This document shows, one piece after another, positions 26,207 to 34,006 of a stretch of DNA of 64,000 bases. The stretch covers positions 23,517 through 87,516 of the forward strand of contig NZ_JAPFPY010000027.1 in NCBI RefSeq assembly GCF_026240945.1, in the 5' to 3' direction. The notes under the pieces were generated by a model. The model did no database searches. It was not told the origin of the DNA and saw only the letters and a list, made by a program, of their open reading frames with translations. The translations under genes and the position numbers were made by a program. The stretch comes from Mycolicibacterium sp. J2. Lineage in GTDB: Bacteria > Actinomycetota > Actinomycetes > Mycobacteriales > Mycobacteriaceae. The stretch's first letter is position 1, and each line of letters opens with the position of its first letter.

Positions 26207-27672
26207 TTATCGGCACTTCCGTTCGGCGACACGGTTTCCGGGGCGGTGAAGGATGCCGCCTCGGCGCGATTCTCCCCGCCGAGGGCGAGGATTTCGTCGA
26301 ACCCGCGGAGCAGGCAGCCGGCCCACAGTGCGTCGTCGTCGAATGCAGCCCGATCGTAGCGGGTGGTGACGGTGATGAACCCACCGCGCGATACCAGGAC
26401 GGTCATCATCGCCACACCGGGCAGCGGACCGAGCCCGTAGTGCCGCAACACCTTTGCTCCGGCGATGAAGGTGTCGCCGGGATACACCGGCACGTTGCTG
26501 GCCTGGACGTCGGAGTTGACCACCGAGCCGGCGGCCGACTCAAGGACGGCGTCGGGCAGGAAACTGACGAACGGCGCCAGGGTGCCGACCATGTCCATGG
26601 CGCGTTCCTCGCGCTTGTCGGTCATCTGTGAGCGGATCGCCTTGATCCGTTGTTCGGGGTCGGCGATGCCGACGGGTGCCGCCAGATTGATTCCGGCAAA
26701 ACGATTTCCACCGGCCGGATCGTCTTCGGCGCGCAGATTCACCGGGACCGCCATCGGCAGCGTCTCGATCGGGATGCCCTTCGCTTCGTGGTAGTGCCGC
26801 AGTGCGCCGCACAACCCGGCCAGGTATGCGTCGTTGATGGAACCGCCGGCAGCCTTGGCCGCCCGGTGGAAGTCGGAGAAGACGATGTCGATGGCCTCGC
26901 TGCGTGAGGACAGACTGCGCCGCCGCAGCAGCGGTGAGTGGTCAGCCACCGGCCGGGATACCCGGGCGGTCGACAGTGCATAGTCGACAACGCCGCTGAC
27001 CGTCGCGGCCGGGTCGCGCACGACGTTGGTGACCGCGTGTACCGCACCCCCGAGCAGCCCCAGCACGCTGTTGGTGATCTTCATCGGGAGTCGGTTGATA
27101 CCCATTCTCATCAGGTCGTTCGACGACAGATCCTGTGGAATCGGCAGGGGCGCAAGCTCGCCGATCGGGGTATCCCGTTCGAGGTTGTAGATGTTGGCGA
27201 ACATCTCGACGGTGCCGACGCCGTCGGCGACGGCGTGGCTGAGGTGCAGGATGGTGGCCGCGCGACCATCGGCCAGGCCCTCGACAAGGGTGGCCGTCCA
27301 GAGCGGACGCGTGATGTCCATCGGCGTTTGCAGCGCCACCTCGGCCAAGTCGAGCACCTCCCGGAGCGTGCCCGGCTCCGGAGCGCGGACCCGGCGCACG
27401 TGGTAGTCCAGGTTGAAGTCGGGGTCCACCACCCAGCGCGGTGCTGCCGTGGGCAGTGTCGGCATGACGACTTTCTGGCGTAGCCGCAGCACCTTGCGGG
27501 AGGCTTGCTCGAACACCGCGCGGAACTGCTCCCAGTCGGGGGTCAGGTCGAGCAGTTCGACGCCCATGATTCCCGATCGGGTGCGTGGGTTGGCCTCACC
27601 GCGGTGTAGCAGCGTGTCGACGCCGTTCAGTTTCTGGGGCAGCCCCGCCGCATCCAACGGCACGTTGCTCAT
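26203..27672 (-). CDS. Wax ester synthase / diacylglycerol acyltransferase (Rv2484c-like)
   Basis: 489 residues from ATG 27672 (MSNVPLDAAGLPQKLN). The condensation-type acyltransferase domain is recognisable from NLDYHVRRVRAPEPG, NDAYLAGLCGALRHYH and PVNLRAEDDPAGGNRF. The catalytic HHXXXDG motif reads SHAVADG (Ser145-His146 ... Asp150-Gly151): the second, catalytic His is kept and the first is Ser. It should esterify diacylglycerol or a fatty alcohol with acyl-CoA, making storage lipid. It is the first gene of the operon and its stop overlaps plsC by 4 bp. A longer upstream reading, running across another gene, has no ribosome site and is rejected. Confidence 0.9.
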   Translation of the reverse strand: MSNVPLDAAGLPQKLNGVDTLLHRGEANPRTRSGIMGVELLDLTPDWEQFRAVFEQASRKVLRLRQKVVMPTLPTAAPRWVVDPDFNLDYHVRRVRAPEPGTLREVLDLAEVALQTPMDITRPLWTATLVEGLADGRAATILHLSHAVADGVGTVEMFANIYNLERDTPIGELAPLPIPQDLSSNDLMRMGINRLPMKITNSVLGLLGGAVHAVTNVVRDPAATVSGVVDYALSTARVSRPVADHSPLLRRRSLSSRSEAIDIVFSDFHRAAKAAGGSINDAYLAGLCGALRHYHEAKGIPIETLPMAVPVNLRAEDDPAGGNRFAGINLAAPVGIADPEQRIKAIRSQMTDKREERAMDMVGTLAPFVSFLPDAVLESAAGSVVNSDVQASNVPVYPGDTFIAGAKVLRHYGLGPLPGVAMMTVLVSRGGFITVTTRYDRAAFDDDALWAGCLLRGFDEILALGGENRAEAASFTAPETVSPNGSADK

Positions 27673-27799
27673 CGCGCGCACTCCTCCTGCACGGCGCTCT
27701 CCCGTCGGCCGCCATGCAGCGTCCACGCTAGTCGGCGCCCCGGTGATTCGACGGGGCTTTCGTAGCTGTCGGGAGAGGACGTCGGAGTTCACACCAGCG

Positions 27800-28255
27800 T
27801 CATGCCGAGGCCCGGTGTTCGTCGGTCGGCAGCGGATGTTTGTCGGGTACCTCGCGAAATGCTGCGGCGTCCAGGATCCGCTTCTGCTGACCGTTCTTGG
27901 CCGGCGTGATCCTGAGTGCGACGGACGCATTGTGGTCGGCCAGCCGGATGTAGTAACACTCGTCGGTATCTGGGCAGTAGATGCAAAGGACGTCGACAGC
28001 ATTCTTGTCGATGGGCGAACTGTGAACGCCATGGCGGTCGGACCAATTCGAGGTCAGTTTGACGGCGACCACGCCTGCTTTCATCGCGCGGTACTTGACC
28101 TGGACTCGGTGAAAGATCCCGTCCGCGTACGCAACGAGGTCGAATGGCGCGTGTTCCGTGGTCGGAAACAGGACGTCAAACCCCTTCGCGACGAGGTCCG
28201 CATACGCTTTGGCAACGCCGAGGTCGCCCTTGTCTTTGGTGTGATGTCGAGCCAC
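27800..28255 (-). CDS. Lone PD-(D/E)XK endonuclease-like protein
   Basis: 151 residues. The N-terminal half fits the PD-(D/E)XK nuclease fold of the group I intron-associated endonuclease type: HTKDKGDLGVAKAYADLV, then EHAPFDLVAYADG (Asp of the PD element) and RVQVKYR (the Q-x-K element), with the first helix carrying the conserved KGD. The C-terminal half (VDVLCIYCPDTDECYYIRL) continues the beta-strand pattern. No methyltransferase, intron or partner gene is adjacent. It lies between the lipid operon (128-bp gap) and tRNA-Arg (50-bp gap), transcribed away from the tRNA. It could be a domesticated homing-type nuclease or a small defence or repair nuclease; the function is not established. Confidence 0.7.
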   Translation of the reverse strand: MARHHTKDKGDLGVAKAYADLVAKGFDVLFPTTEHAPFDLVAYADGIFHRVQVKYRAMKAGVVAVKLTSNWSDRHGVHSSPIDKNAVDVLCIYCPDTDECYYIRLADHNASVALRITPAKNGQQKRILDAAAFREVPDKHPLPTDEHRASA

Positions 28256-28304
28256 TGTCCACCCATCTATCGATTTCCGCGCATTCGGTTAAGGTGGGTG
28301 CGCT

Positions 28305-28377
28305 GCCCCCGTAGCTCAGCGGATAGAGCACCCGCCTTCTAAGCGGATGGCCGCAGGTTCGATCCCTGCCGGGGGCG
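28305..28377 (+). tRNA. tRNA-Arg (anticodon TCT)
   Basis: A full cloverleaf is visible. Acceptor GCCCCCG pairs with CGGGGGC, the D arm contains AGCTCAGCGGATAGAGC, the anticodon stem-loop CCGCC-TTCTAAG-CGG gives anticodon TCT, and the T arm is GCAGG-TTCGATC-CCTGC. The discriminator base is G. The CCA end is not encoded. It reads AGA codons, which are rare in this GC-rich genome. Confidence 0.97.
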
Positions 28378-28546
28378 CTTTTGTGCGGTACTCCGTGTGG
28401 CATCTCCGCGCCGGCTCGCGGTCGGGTTTGGATTTCTGCCACTTCCCACCCCTCCATGTTGGCCGCACTGTATCCCGCATGTCCGACAAGTACGTTTCGT
28501 TCTCGTTTGTGGCCGCCGACGTCTCCCGATATGTCACCCTGACTTC

Positions 28547-29209
28547 GTGAATGCCCGTGCCATGGCGGCTCAGCTGGTCGTCGCTGCAGCCCTTTCTGCC
28601 GCCGTGCTCGCGGCGGGCACCACCGGAGTGGCAGCCGCCGACGACTGCCCCGATGTCGAGCTCGTCTTCGCACGCGGCACCGCCGAGCCGCCGGGAATGG
28701 GCCGGGTCGGCGACGCACTGTTCGCCGCGCTGCAGCCGATGCTGGGCGGCCGCACTCTGGGCGCCTACGCGGTGAATTACCCTGCCAGCTACAACTTTCT
28801 GACCACCGGCGTGGGCGCCGACGACGCCCGCGGCCACATCGCCTGGATGGCCGACCAATGCCCCGGCACCCGAATCGTGCTCGGCGGCTTCTCGCAGGGC
28901 GCCTCGGCGGTGTCGATGCTCGCCGGTGTCCCGCCGGTCGGTGACCGGATCGGCAGCATCGGTTCGGCGCCCGCCCTCGATCCCGGGCTGGCCGGCAACG
29001 TGGCGGCGGTCGCGGTCTTCGGCAATCCGGGCGCGCGGTTCGGTACCCCGCTGTCCAGCAGCGGGCAGTTTGCGGGCCGCACGATCGACCTGTGCAGCGC
29101 CGGCGACCCGATCTGCTCCGCCGGTGCCAGGGACCGCGCCGCCCACAGCAATTACGAGGCACCGCCGTACCCTGGTCAAGCTGCCGGTTTCGTCGCCGCA
29201 CGGGTGTGA
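28547..29209 (+). CDS. Secreted cutinase-family serine esterase
   Basis: 220 residues from GTG 28547 (or 215 from ATG 28562). The signal peptide MAAQLVVAAALSAAVLAAGTTGVAAA is followed by DDCPDVELVFARGTAEPPG, the usual mature start of mycobacterial cutinases. The catalytic triad is visible: GGFSQGAS with Ser116, Asp187 in LCSAGDPICS, and His200 in AAHSNYE. Four cysteines can form the two family disulfides. Mycobacterial members hydrolyse esters of medium to long acyl chains or act as phospholipases outside the cell. It lies 170 bp after tRNA-Arg, and its stop overlaps a GTG of the following gene's frame. Confidence 0.92.
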   Translation: MNARAMAAQLVVAAALSAAVLAAGTTGVAAADDCPDVELVFARGTAEPPGMGRVGDALFAALQPMLGGRTLGAYAVNYPASYNFLTTGVGADDARGHIAWMADQCPGTRIVLGGFSQGASAVSMLAGVPPVGDRIGSIGSAPALDPGLAGNVAAVAVFGNPGARFGTPLSSSGQFAGRTIDLCSAGDPICSAGARDRAAHSNYEAPPYPGQAAGFVAARV

Positions 29210-29265
29210 GGAAGGCCCTCGACGCCGATTTGCCGCGCCTTCGGGCGAGCTGGCACCCTTTCACG

Positions 29266-30690
29266 GTGACCTCGATCGATCCGGAAAAGCTGAGCACCTG
29301 CCTGCAGGTGCTCGCCGAGGTCGAATCGTTGCCGCCCGAGCACCCCGACGCCGTTGCCGTACGGCGCGCGACGGCGGGCATCTGGAAGTCGGTGCGCAAG
29401 GCCCGCCGGCACGCCAAACGCGACGCGGTGGCAGAAGCCGACAAGGCCGTCATCGCCGCGACCGCCACCGGCGCGCCGGGCCGGATCGACGACGAGACCG
29501 CCGGGATACCGCTGGTATCGGCGGCCACCGGCGCCACCGCGGGCACCCTGATCCGGTCACGCGCCTGCTACATCTGTAAAAGGCACCACACCGTCGTCGA
29601 CGCCTTCTACCACCAGCTTTGTCCGGACTGCGCGGCGTTCAGCCATGCCAAGCGGGATGCCCGCACCGACCTCACCGGCCGCACGGCGCTGCTGACGGGC
29701 GGCCGCGCCAAGATCGGCATGTACATCGCGCTGCGGCTGCTGCGCGACGGCGCACACACCACCATCACCACCCGCTTCCCCAACGACGCGGTGCGGCGCT
29801 TCGCCGCGATGCCCGACAGCGCGGACTGGTTACACCGGCTGCGCATCATCGGCATCGACTTGCGCGACCCCGCGCAGGTGGTGGCGCTGGCCGACACCGT
29901 CGCCGAGCGCGGTCCCTTGGACATCCTGATCAACAACGCGGCCCAAACGGTGCGCCGGGCCCCAGGCTCGTATTCCGCCCTGGTCGAGGCCGAGCGCACC
30001 CCGCCGGCCGAACTCGCGCAGGTCGATGTGGTCAGCTTCGACCGGGTCAGCGACGCGCACCCGGCAGCCCTGGCCGGCAGCCTGTCCGAGCATCAGACCC
30101 CGCACGCGCTGGCAGAGCTGGCCCTGACCGCCCGCAGCGCCTCCCCGGAACGGATCGCGGCCGGCGTCGCGATCGACGCCGGCGGACTGCTGCCGGACAC
30201 GGCATCGGTCAACAGCTGGACCCAACGCGTGCACGAGGTCGACGCGATGGAGCTCCTCGAGGTGCAGCTGTGCAACCAGACGGCACCGTTCATCCTGGTG
30301 AGCCGGTTGCGGCCGGCGATGGCCGCGTCCCCAGCCCGGCGCAAATACGTGGTGAACGTGTCGGCCATGGAGGGGCAGTTCGGCCGCAAGTACAAGGGGC
30401 CGGGTCACCCGCACACCAACATGGCCAAGGCCGCACTGAACATGCTCACCCGCACCAGCGCCAAGGAGATGCTGGAGCAGGACGGCATCCTGATGACCGC
30501 GGTCGACACCGGCTGGATCACCGACGAACGTCCGCACCCCACCAAACTGCGGCTCGCCGACGAGGGGTTCCACGCACCGCTGGATCTCGTCGACGGCGCC
30601 GCGCGCGTGTACGACCCCATCGTGCGCGGCGAGGCCGGCGAAGACTTGTATGGCTGTTTTCTGAAGGATTACCGGCCCAGCGACTGGTGA
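29266..30690 (+). CDS. Zinc-finger short-chain dehydrogenase-like protein
   Basis: 474 residues from GTG 29266; an in-frame GTG at 29206, overlapping the cutinase stop, is the alternative start. An N-terminal helical part (about 1-100) is followed by a four-Cys metal site, CYIC ... CPDC, spaced as in zinc fingers. The SDR domain then starts with LTGGRAKIGMYIALRLL, a variant of the TGxxxGIG nucleotide motif, with LINNAAQTVRR and NVSAMEGQFG. The usual Tyr-x-x-x-Lys is replaced: the sequence before the Lys is HTNMAKAALNML, so Thr occupies the Tyr position. I recall the HTNMAKAALN block from other members of this unusual SDR family, so it is not a local error. Substrate unknown. Confidence 0.82.
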   Translation: MTSIDPEKLSTCLQVLAEVESLPPEHPDAVAVRRATAGIWKSVRKARRHAKRDAVAEADKAVIAATATGAPGRIDDETAGIPLVSAATGATAGTLIRSRACYICKRHHTVVDAFYHQLCPDCAAFSHAKRDARTDLTGRTALLTGGRAKIGMYIALRLLRDGAHTTITTRFPNDAVRRFAAMPDSADWLHRLRIIGIDLRDPAQVVALADTVAERGPLDILINNAAQTVRRAPGSYSALVEAERTPPAELAQVDVVSFDRVSDAHPAALAGSLSEHQTPHALAELALTARSASPERIAAGVAIDAGGLLPDTASVNSWTQRVHEVDAMELLEVQLCNQTAPFILVSRLRPAMAASPARRKYVVNVSAMEGQFGRKYKGPGHPHTNMAKAALNMLTRTSAKEMLEQDGILMTAVDTGWITDERPHPTKLRLADEGFHAPLDLVDGAARVYDPIVRGEAGEDLYGCFLKDYRPSDW

Positions 30691-30706
30691 CGCTGGTTCG
30701 CCGCGG

Positions 30707-31108
30707 TCACGGTTGACCGGCCGGCAGCTGCGCGAACGCGTCGTCCAGCGTCGGGCGCAGGGTCAACACCGCCGCCAGACCGACGAGCTCGAGCGGACGG
30801 CGGGTGACCGGTCCATCGGCAACGACGATGAGCGGGACTTCCGGGGGCACCTGATGTTGGGTGTCCACCAAGGTGGCCATCCCGCACGAGGCGAAGAAGG
30901 AGACCTCGGTCAGATCGATGATCATCGCGGTGGGCTGTTTCTCCAAGGCGGTGGCGATGACCTGGTTGAAGTCGGGCACCGTCAGCATGTCGACGACACC
31001 GGTGCAGCTGATCACCACCGTCGTGTCGTGCCAGGTCTGGGCACACATGAACGGCGACGGGCTGCGCTCGAAGCGGTCGTAAGTGGGGTCGGGCATGGGG
31101 TCGGGCAT
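30707..31108 (-). CDS. STAS-domain anti-anti-sigma factor
   Basis: 133 residues from ATG 31108 (GAGG at good distance upstream; a TTG at 31123 is possible). A single STAS domain is present: TTVVISCTGVVDMLTVPDFNQVI, then AMIIDLTEVSFFASCGMATLV, in which the Ser of ASCG matches the serine phosphorylated by anti-sigma kinases, and LIVVADGPVTRRPLELVGL. Such proteins bind an anti-sigma kinase when dephosphorylated and so free the sigma factor. It is divergent from the phytochrome-PP2C gene, with 144 bp between starts. A PP2C of that type is the expected phosphatase for a STAS protein, so the two probably form one switch. The kinase and sigma partner are not in the window. Confidence 0.88.
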   Translation of the reverse strand: MPDPMPDPTYDRFERSPSPFMCAQTWHDTTVVISCTGVVDMLTVPDFNQVIATALEKQPTAMIIDLTEVSFFASCGMATLVDTQHQVPPEVPLIVVADGPVTRRPLELVGLAAVLTLRPTLDDAFAQLPAGQP

Positions 31109-31252
31109 CGAAAACCTCGCCAAGCATTGGTTCGGGGCGCCATGTCTCGCGGGCTGGTGTCTGAACCGAACAAGCTAGAACGCCGACTCTTACGAGCCTA
31201 ACGCAACTACTGTGCCCGATGCGATCGGCCAGGGCCGGCCTGGCACGCTTAA

Positions 31253-33538
31253 GTGCATCGCGCGGTACACAACCTGGGGGTTCTCATCTCGCATCCCGAC
31301 ACCGGCAGCACCGACGGCCTCGTGGCCGTCGGGACACCGATCGACCTGGACAACTGTGCTCGTGAGCCGATCCACATCCCCGGCAGCGTGCAGCCGCGCG
31401 GGGTGCTGGCGGTGGTCCGCGAGCCCAGCTTCGAGATCCGTCAGGTCAGCGCCAATGTCGCCGACGTGCTCGGCAAACCGGTTTCGGAGGTCCTCGGCCA
31501 CCACCTGGCCACGCTCATCGGCGCCGACCAGGCGGCCAAGATCCAACAGGCGGCCGCCGCGTTCGGCGACCTCCGCGAGCGCAACCCGCTGGAGCTTGAG
31601 ATCGAGGTCGCCGGCCGACGACGCGCATTCGATGCCTTGCTGCACCGCGAACGGGACGGGATTCTGCTCGTCGAGATCGAAATCGCTTACGGTGCAAGGC
31701 CGTTTTCCTTTCCGAACACGTATCAAGCGGTGCGCAACTCGGTCGAAGAACTCAATCGGACCCATTCGATCACCGAACTGTACGAAGCCACCGCCCGCGC
31801 GGTGCGTGACTTGACCGGCTTCGACCGGGTGATGGTGTACCGCTACGACCAGCACTACAACGGCGAGGTGGTCGCCGAATGCAAACGCGACGACTTGAAC
31901 TCGTTCCTCGGCCTGCACTATCCCGCCAGCGATATTCCCGCGCAAGCCAGGGCGATGTACGAGAAGAGCTGGCTGCGCCTGATCTCGGATGTGAGCTACA
32001 CGCCTGCCCCGCTGGTCCCGGCGTTAGATCCCGACAGCGGCACCCCGGTCGATCTCACGCATGCCACGCTGCGCAGCGTCTCACCGATTCACATCGAGTA
32101 TCTGCAGAACATGGGCGTACAGGCATCGATGTCGATTTCGCTTCTGCGGCATGGCAAGTTGTGGGGTTTGATCGCTTGTCACCATTACGCGGGCCCGCAC
32201 CTGCCGCCCTACGGGGCTCGCGCCGCGGCGGAGTTCCTGGGGTCCACCCTCTCGCTGCGACTCGTCGATCGCTTCGACGAGGACCAACTGCGTGAGCGGC
32301 TGACGGCGCAGTCGACGCTCACCCTGTTGACCAACGCATCGCGCAATGACGACGAGCCCGTGGCCGCCACCCTGCTCGGATCGCCGAGTCTGCTCGACTT
32401 GGTGCCCGCCGCCGGTGTCGCCATCCGCGTCGGCGGTAAATACCGCGTGCTCGGGACGGTTCCACCACCAGAGGTCGTGAGTGCGGTGGCCGCCTGGTCG
32501 CGTAGCGATGCCGAGGGAGTGGCCGCCACCGACTGCCTGTCCCGTGACCTTCCCGCGCTGGATCTGGATCCGACGGTAGCAGCCGGTGCACTGATCCTGA
32601 ACCTGCCCGACGGTCAGCACGTCATCTGGTTCCGCCACGAAGCGGTGCGGTCGGTGGACTGGGGCGGGGACCCGCACAACAAGGCGATCGCCGTACGCCA
32701 GGGTGACGAGGTTCGGCTCAGCCCACGCAAATCGTTCGACCGCTGGCGCGAAGTCGTGGACAAGTGCAGCGAACCCTGGACCCCGATCCAGATCGAGTCC
32801 GCCGAGACGCTGCGCCACCACCTGGTGGAAGAGTTGTACCGGCGGACGCGCGGCGCGCTCCGTCTCGCCGAGATCATGCAGCGCAGCCTGCTTCCGGCGA
32901 CCATCCCGACCATCGCGGGCTGGGAGCTGTCCGCCGATTATCGGCCGGCGGCCGGCGGCCGGGTGGGTGGCGATTGGTACGACGCGTTCCAGCTACCCGA
33001 CGGGCGGTTGGTGGTGCTGGTCGGTGACGTCGCGGGGCACGGCCTGAGCGCGGCCGGCGCCATGGCGCAACTGCGAAACGCCTTGCGCTCCCAGCTGTTC
33101 GGCGGCGCGACCCCGGCCGAGGCATTGGACCGGCTCAATGCGTTCAGCGTGCACCTGATGCCGCGTGCCTTCGCCACGGCGGTCGTGGCCCGAATCGAAC
33201 TCGATTCCGGCCGCGTAGAGGTAGCCTCCGCCGGACACCTGCTTCCTTTTCACACCGGTCCGGTGATCGGTCTCGCGCCCATCCAGCTGTCGCCGCCGAT
33301 CGGTGTCCGCAACGCCGTCTACACGGCGAGCACCTTCACCATCGACCGCGGCCGGGGTCTGGTGATGTACTCCGACGGCCTCGTGGAGCGCCGTGGTGCG
33401 ACCATCGACGACGGTGTGGACCGACTCGCCCGGACCCTGAGCGGTGCCACGGTGTACACGGCGTCGGGCATTTCGACCGCGGTGGCTCCGCACGAGACCG
33501 AGGACGACGTCACCGTCGTCACCGTGCACCGTCCATGA
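31253..33538 (+). CDS. Bacteriophytochrome with C-terminal PP2C (SpoIIE-type) phosphatase
   Basis: 761 residues from GTG 31253. The photosensory core is complete. A PAS domain carries Cys35 in DLDNCAREPIHIPGS, the biliverdin-binding Cys position of bacteriophytochromes. The GAF domain (about 160-335) has YPASDIPAQAR with Asp227, His280 in SPIHIEYLQNMG and the ACHHYAGP block. The PHY domain (about 350-530) has WGGDP and PRKSF of the tongue. Instead of a histidine kinase it ends in a PP2C domain (about 545-761): GGDWYDAF, LVGDVAGHGLSAAGAMA, ASAGHLLPF, YSDGLVERR and EDDVTVVTV, supplying the metal-binding Asp residues. Red/far-red light would thus set phosphatase activity, presumably on the divergent STAS protein. 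No heme oxygenase gene is nearby. Confidence 0.95.
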   Translation: MHRAVHNLGVLISHPDTGSTDGLVAVGTPIDLDNCAREPIHIPGSVQPRGVLAVVREPSFEIRQVSANVADVLGKPVSEVLGHHLATLIGADQAAKIQQAAAAFGDLRERNPLELEIEVAGRRRAFDALLHRERDGILLVEIEIAYGARPFSFPNTYQAVRNSVEELNRTHSITELYEATARAVRDLTGFDRVMVYRYDQHYNGEVVAECKRDDLNSFLGLHYPASDIPAQARAMYEKSWLRLISDVSYTPAPLVPALDPDSGTPVDLTHATLRSVSPIHIEYLQNMGVQASMSISLLRHGKLWGLIACHHYAGPHLPPYGARAAAEFLGSTLSLRLVDRFDEDQLRERLTAQSTLTLLTNASRNDDEPVAATLLGSPSLLDLVPAAGVAIRVGGKYRVLGTVPPPEVVSAVAAWSRSDAEGVAATDCLSRDLPALDLDPTVAAGALILNLPDGQHVIWFRHEAVRSVDWGGDPHNKAIAVRQGDEVRLSPRKSFDRWREVVDKCSEPWTPIQIESAETLRHHLVEELYRRTRGALRLAEIMQRSLLPATIPTIAGWELSADYRPAAGGRVGGDWYDAFQLPDGRLVVLVGDVAGHGLSAAGAMAQLRNALRSQLFGGATPAEALDRLNAFSVHLMPRAFATAVVARIELDSGRVEVASAGHLLPFHTGPVIGLAPIQLSPPIGVRNAVYTASTFTIDRGRGLVMYSDGLVERRGATIDDGVDRLARTLSGATVYTASGISTAVAPHETEDDVTVVTVHRP

Positions 33539-33571
33539 CCCCGGCGCCACTGCGCGAGTATGTTGACGTCC

Positions 33572-33865
33572 ATGGCCGTGACCGTGATCCTCGAATTGCA
33601 GTTCAAGCCCGAGTCCGTGGCGACCGCGCGGGAAGTTTTCGGCCGCGCGCTCAAGGACACCCGGGCCTTCCCCGGCAACATCCGCACCGATGTGCTGGTC
33701 GACGAGGCCGACGAAGGCCATTGGGTGATCTACGAACTGTGGGAATCGGTGGAAGCCGACGAGGCCTACCGTGCGTTCCGCGCCGGCGAAGGCAAGCTGA
33801 CCGAGGTGCCCGCCCTGGTGGCCGCGCCACCGGTCAAGACCCGGTACGTCACCAGCGACGTCTGA
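33572..33865 (+). CDS. Small ABM-type (dimeric alpha/beta barrel) protein
   Basis: 97 residues from ATG 33572; an ATG at 33560 adds four. It has the antibiotic-biosynthesis-monooxygenase/YgiN pattern: MAVTVILELQFKPESVATAREVF, IRTDVLVDEADEGHWVIYELWES and a YRAFRAGEGKL helix. It starts 34 bp after the phytochrome stop on the same strand and is probably co-transcribed. Members are small cofactor-free oxygenases, quinol monooxygenases or simply dimers of unknown role. The same fold includes the heme-degrading MhuD/IsdG enzymes, but their Asn-Trp-His catalytic set is not present here. Function unassigned. Confidence 0.75.
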   Translation: MAVTVILELQFKPESVATAREVFGRALKDTRAFPGNIRTDVLVDEADEGHWVIYELWESVEADEAYRAFRAGEGKLTEVPALVAAPPVKTRYVTSDV

Positions 33866-34006
33866 GCAGTCGCGCCGTAACACCAAGCGCTGCAACCCTG
33901 GGCCGTCCCGGACAGCCGACCGCTTACCGACTGCGGGGCCGATTGAACCAACCGGCGCCGCGCACCGTGTCCCCTACATCCACGCCACACAGTAGGGGGC
34001 AGACCC

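Noticed and set aside
33572..33865. Heme oxygenase (MhuD/IsdG type) for the neighbouring phytochrome
   Set aside because: Same fold, but the Asn and His of the catalytic set are not found, so the enzyme class cannot be claimed.
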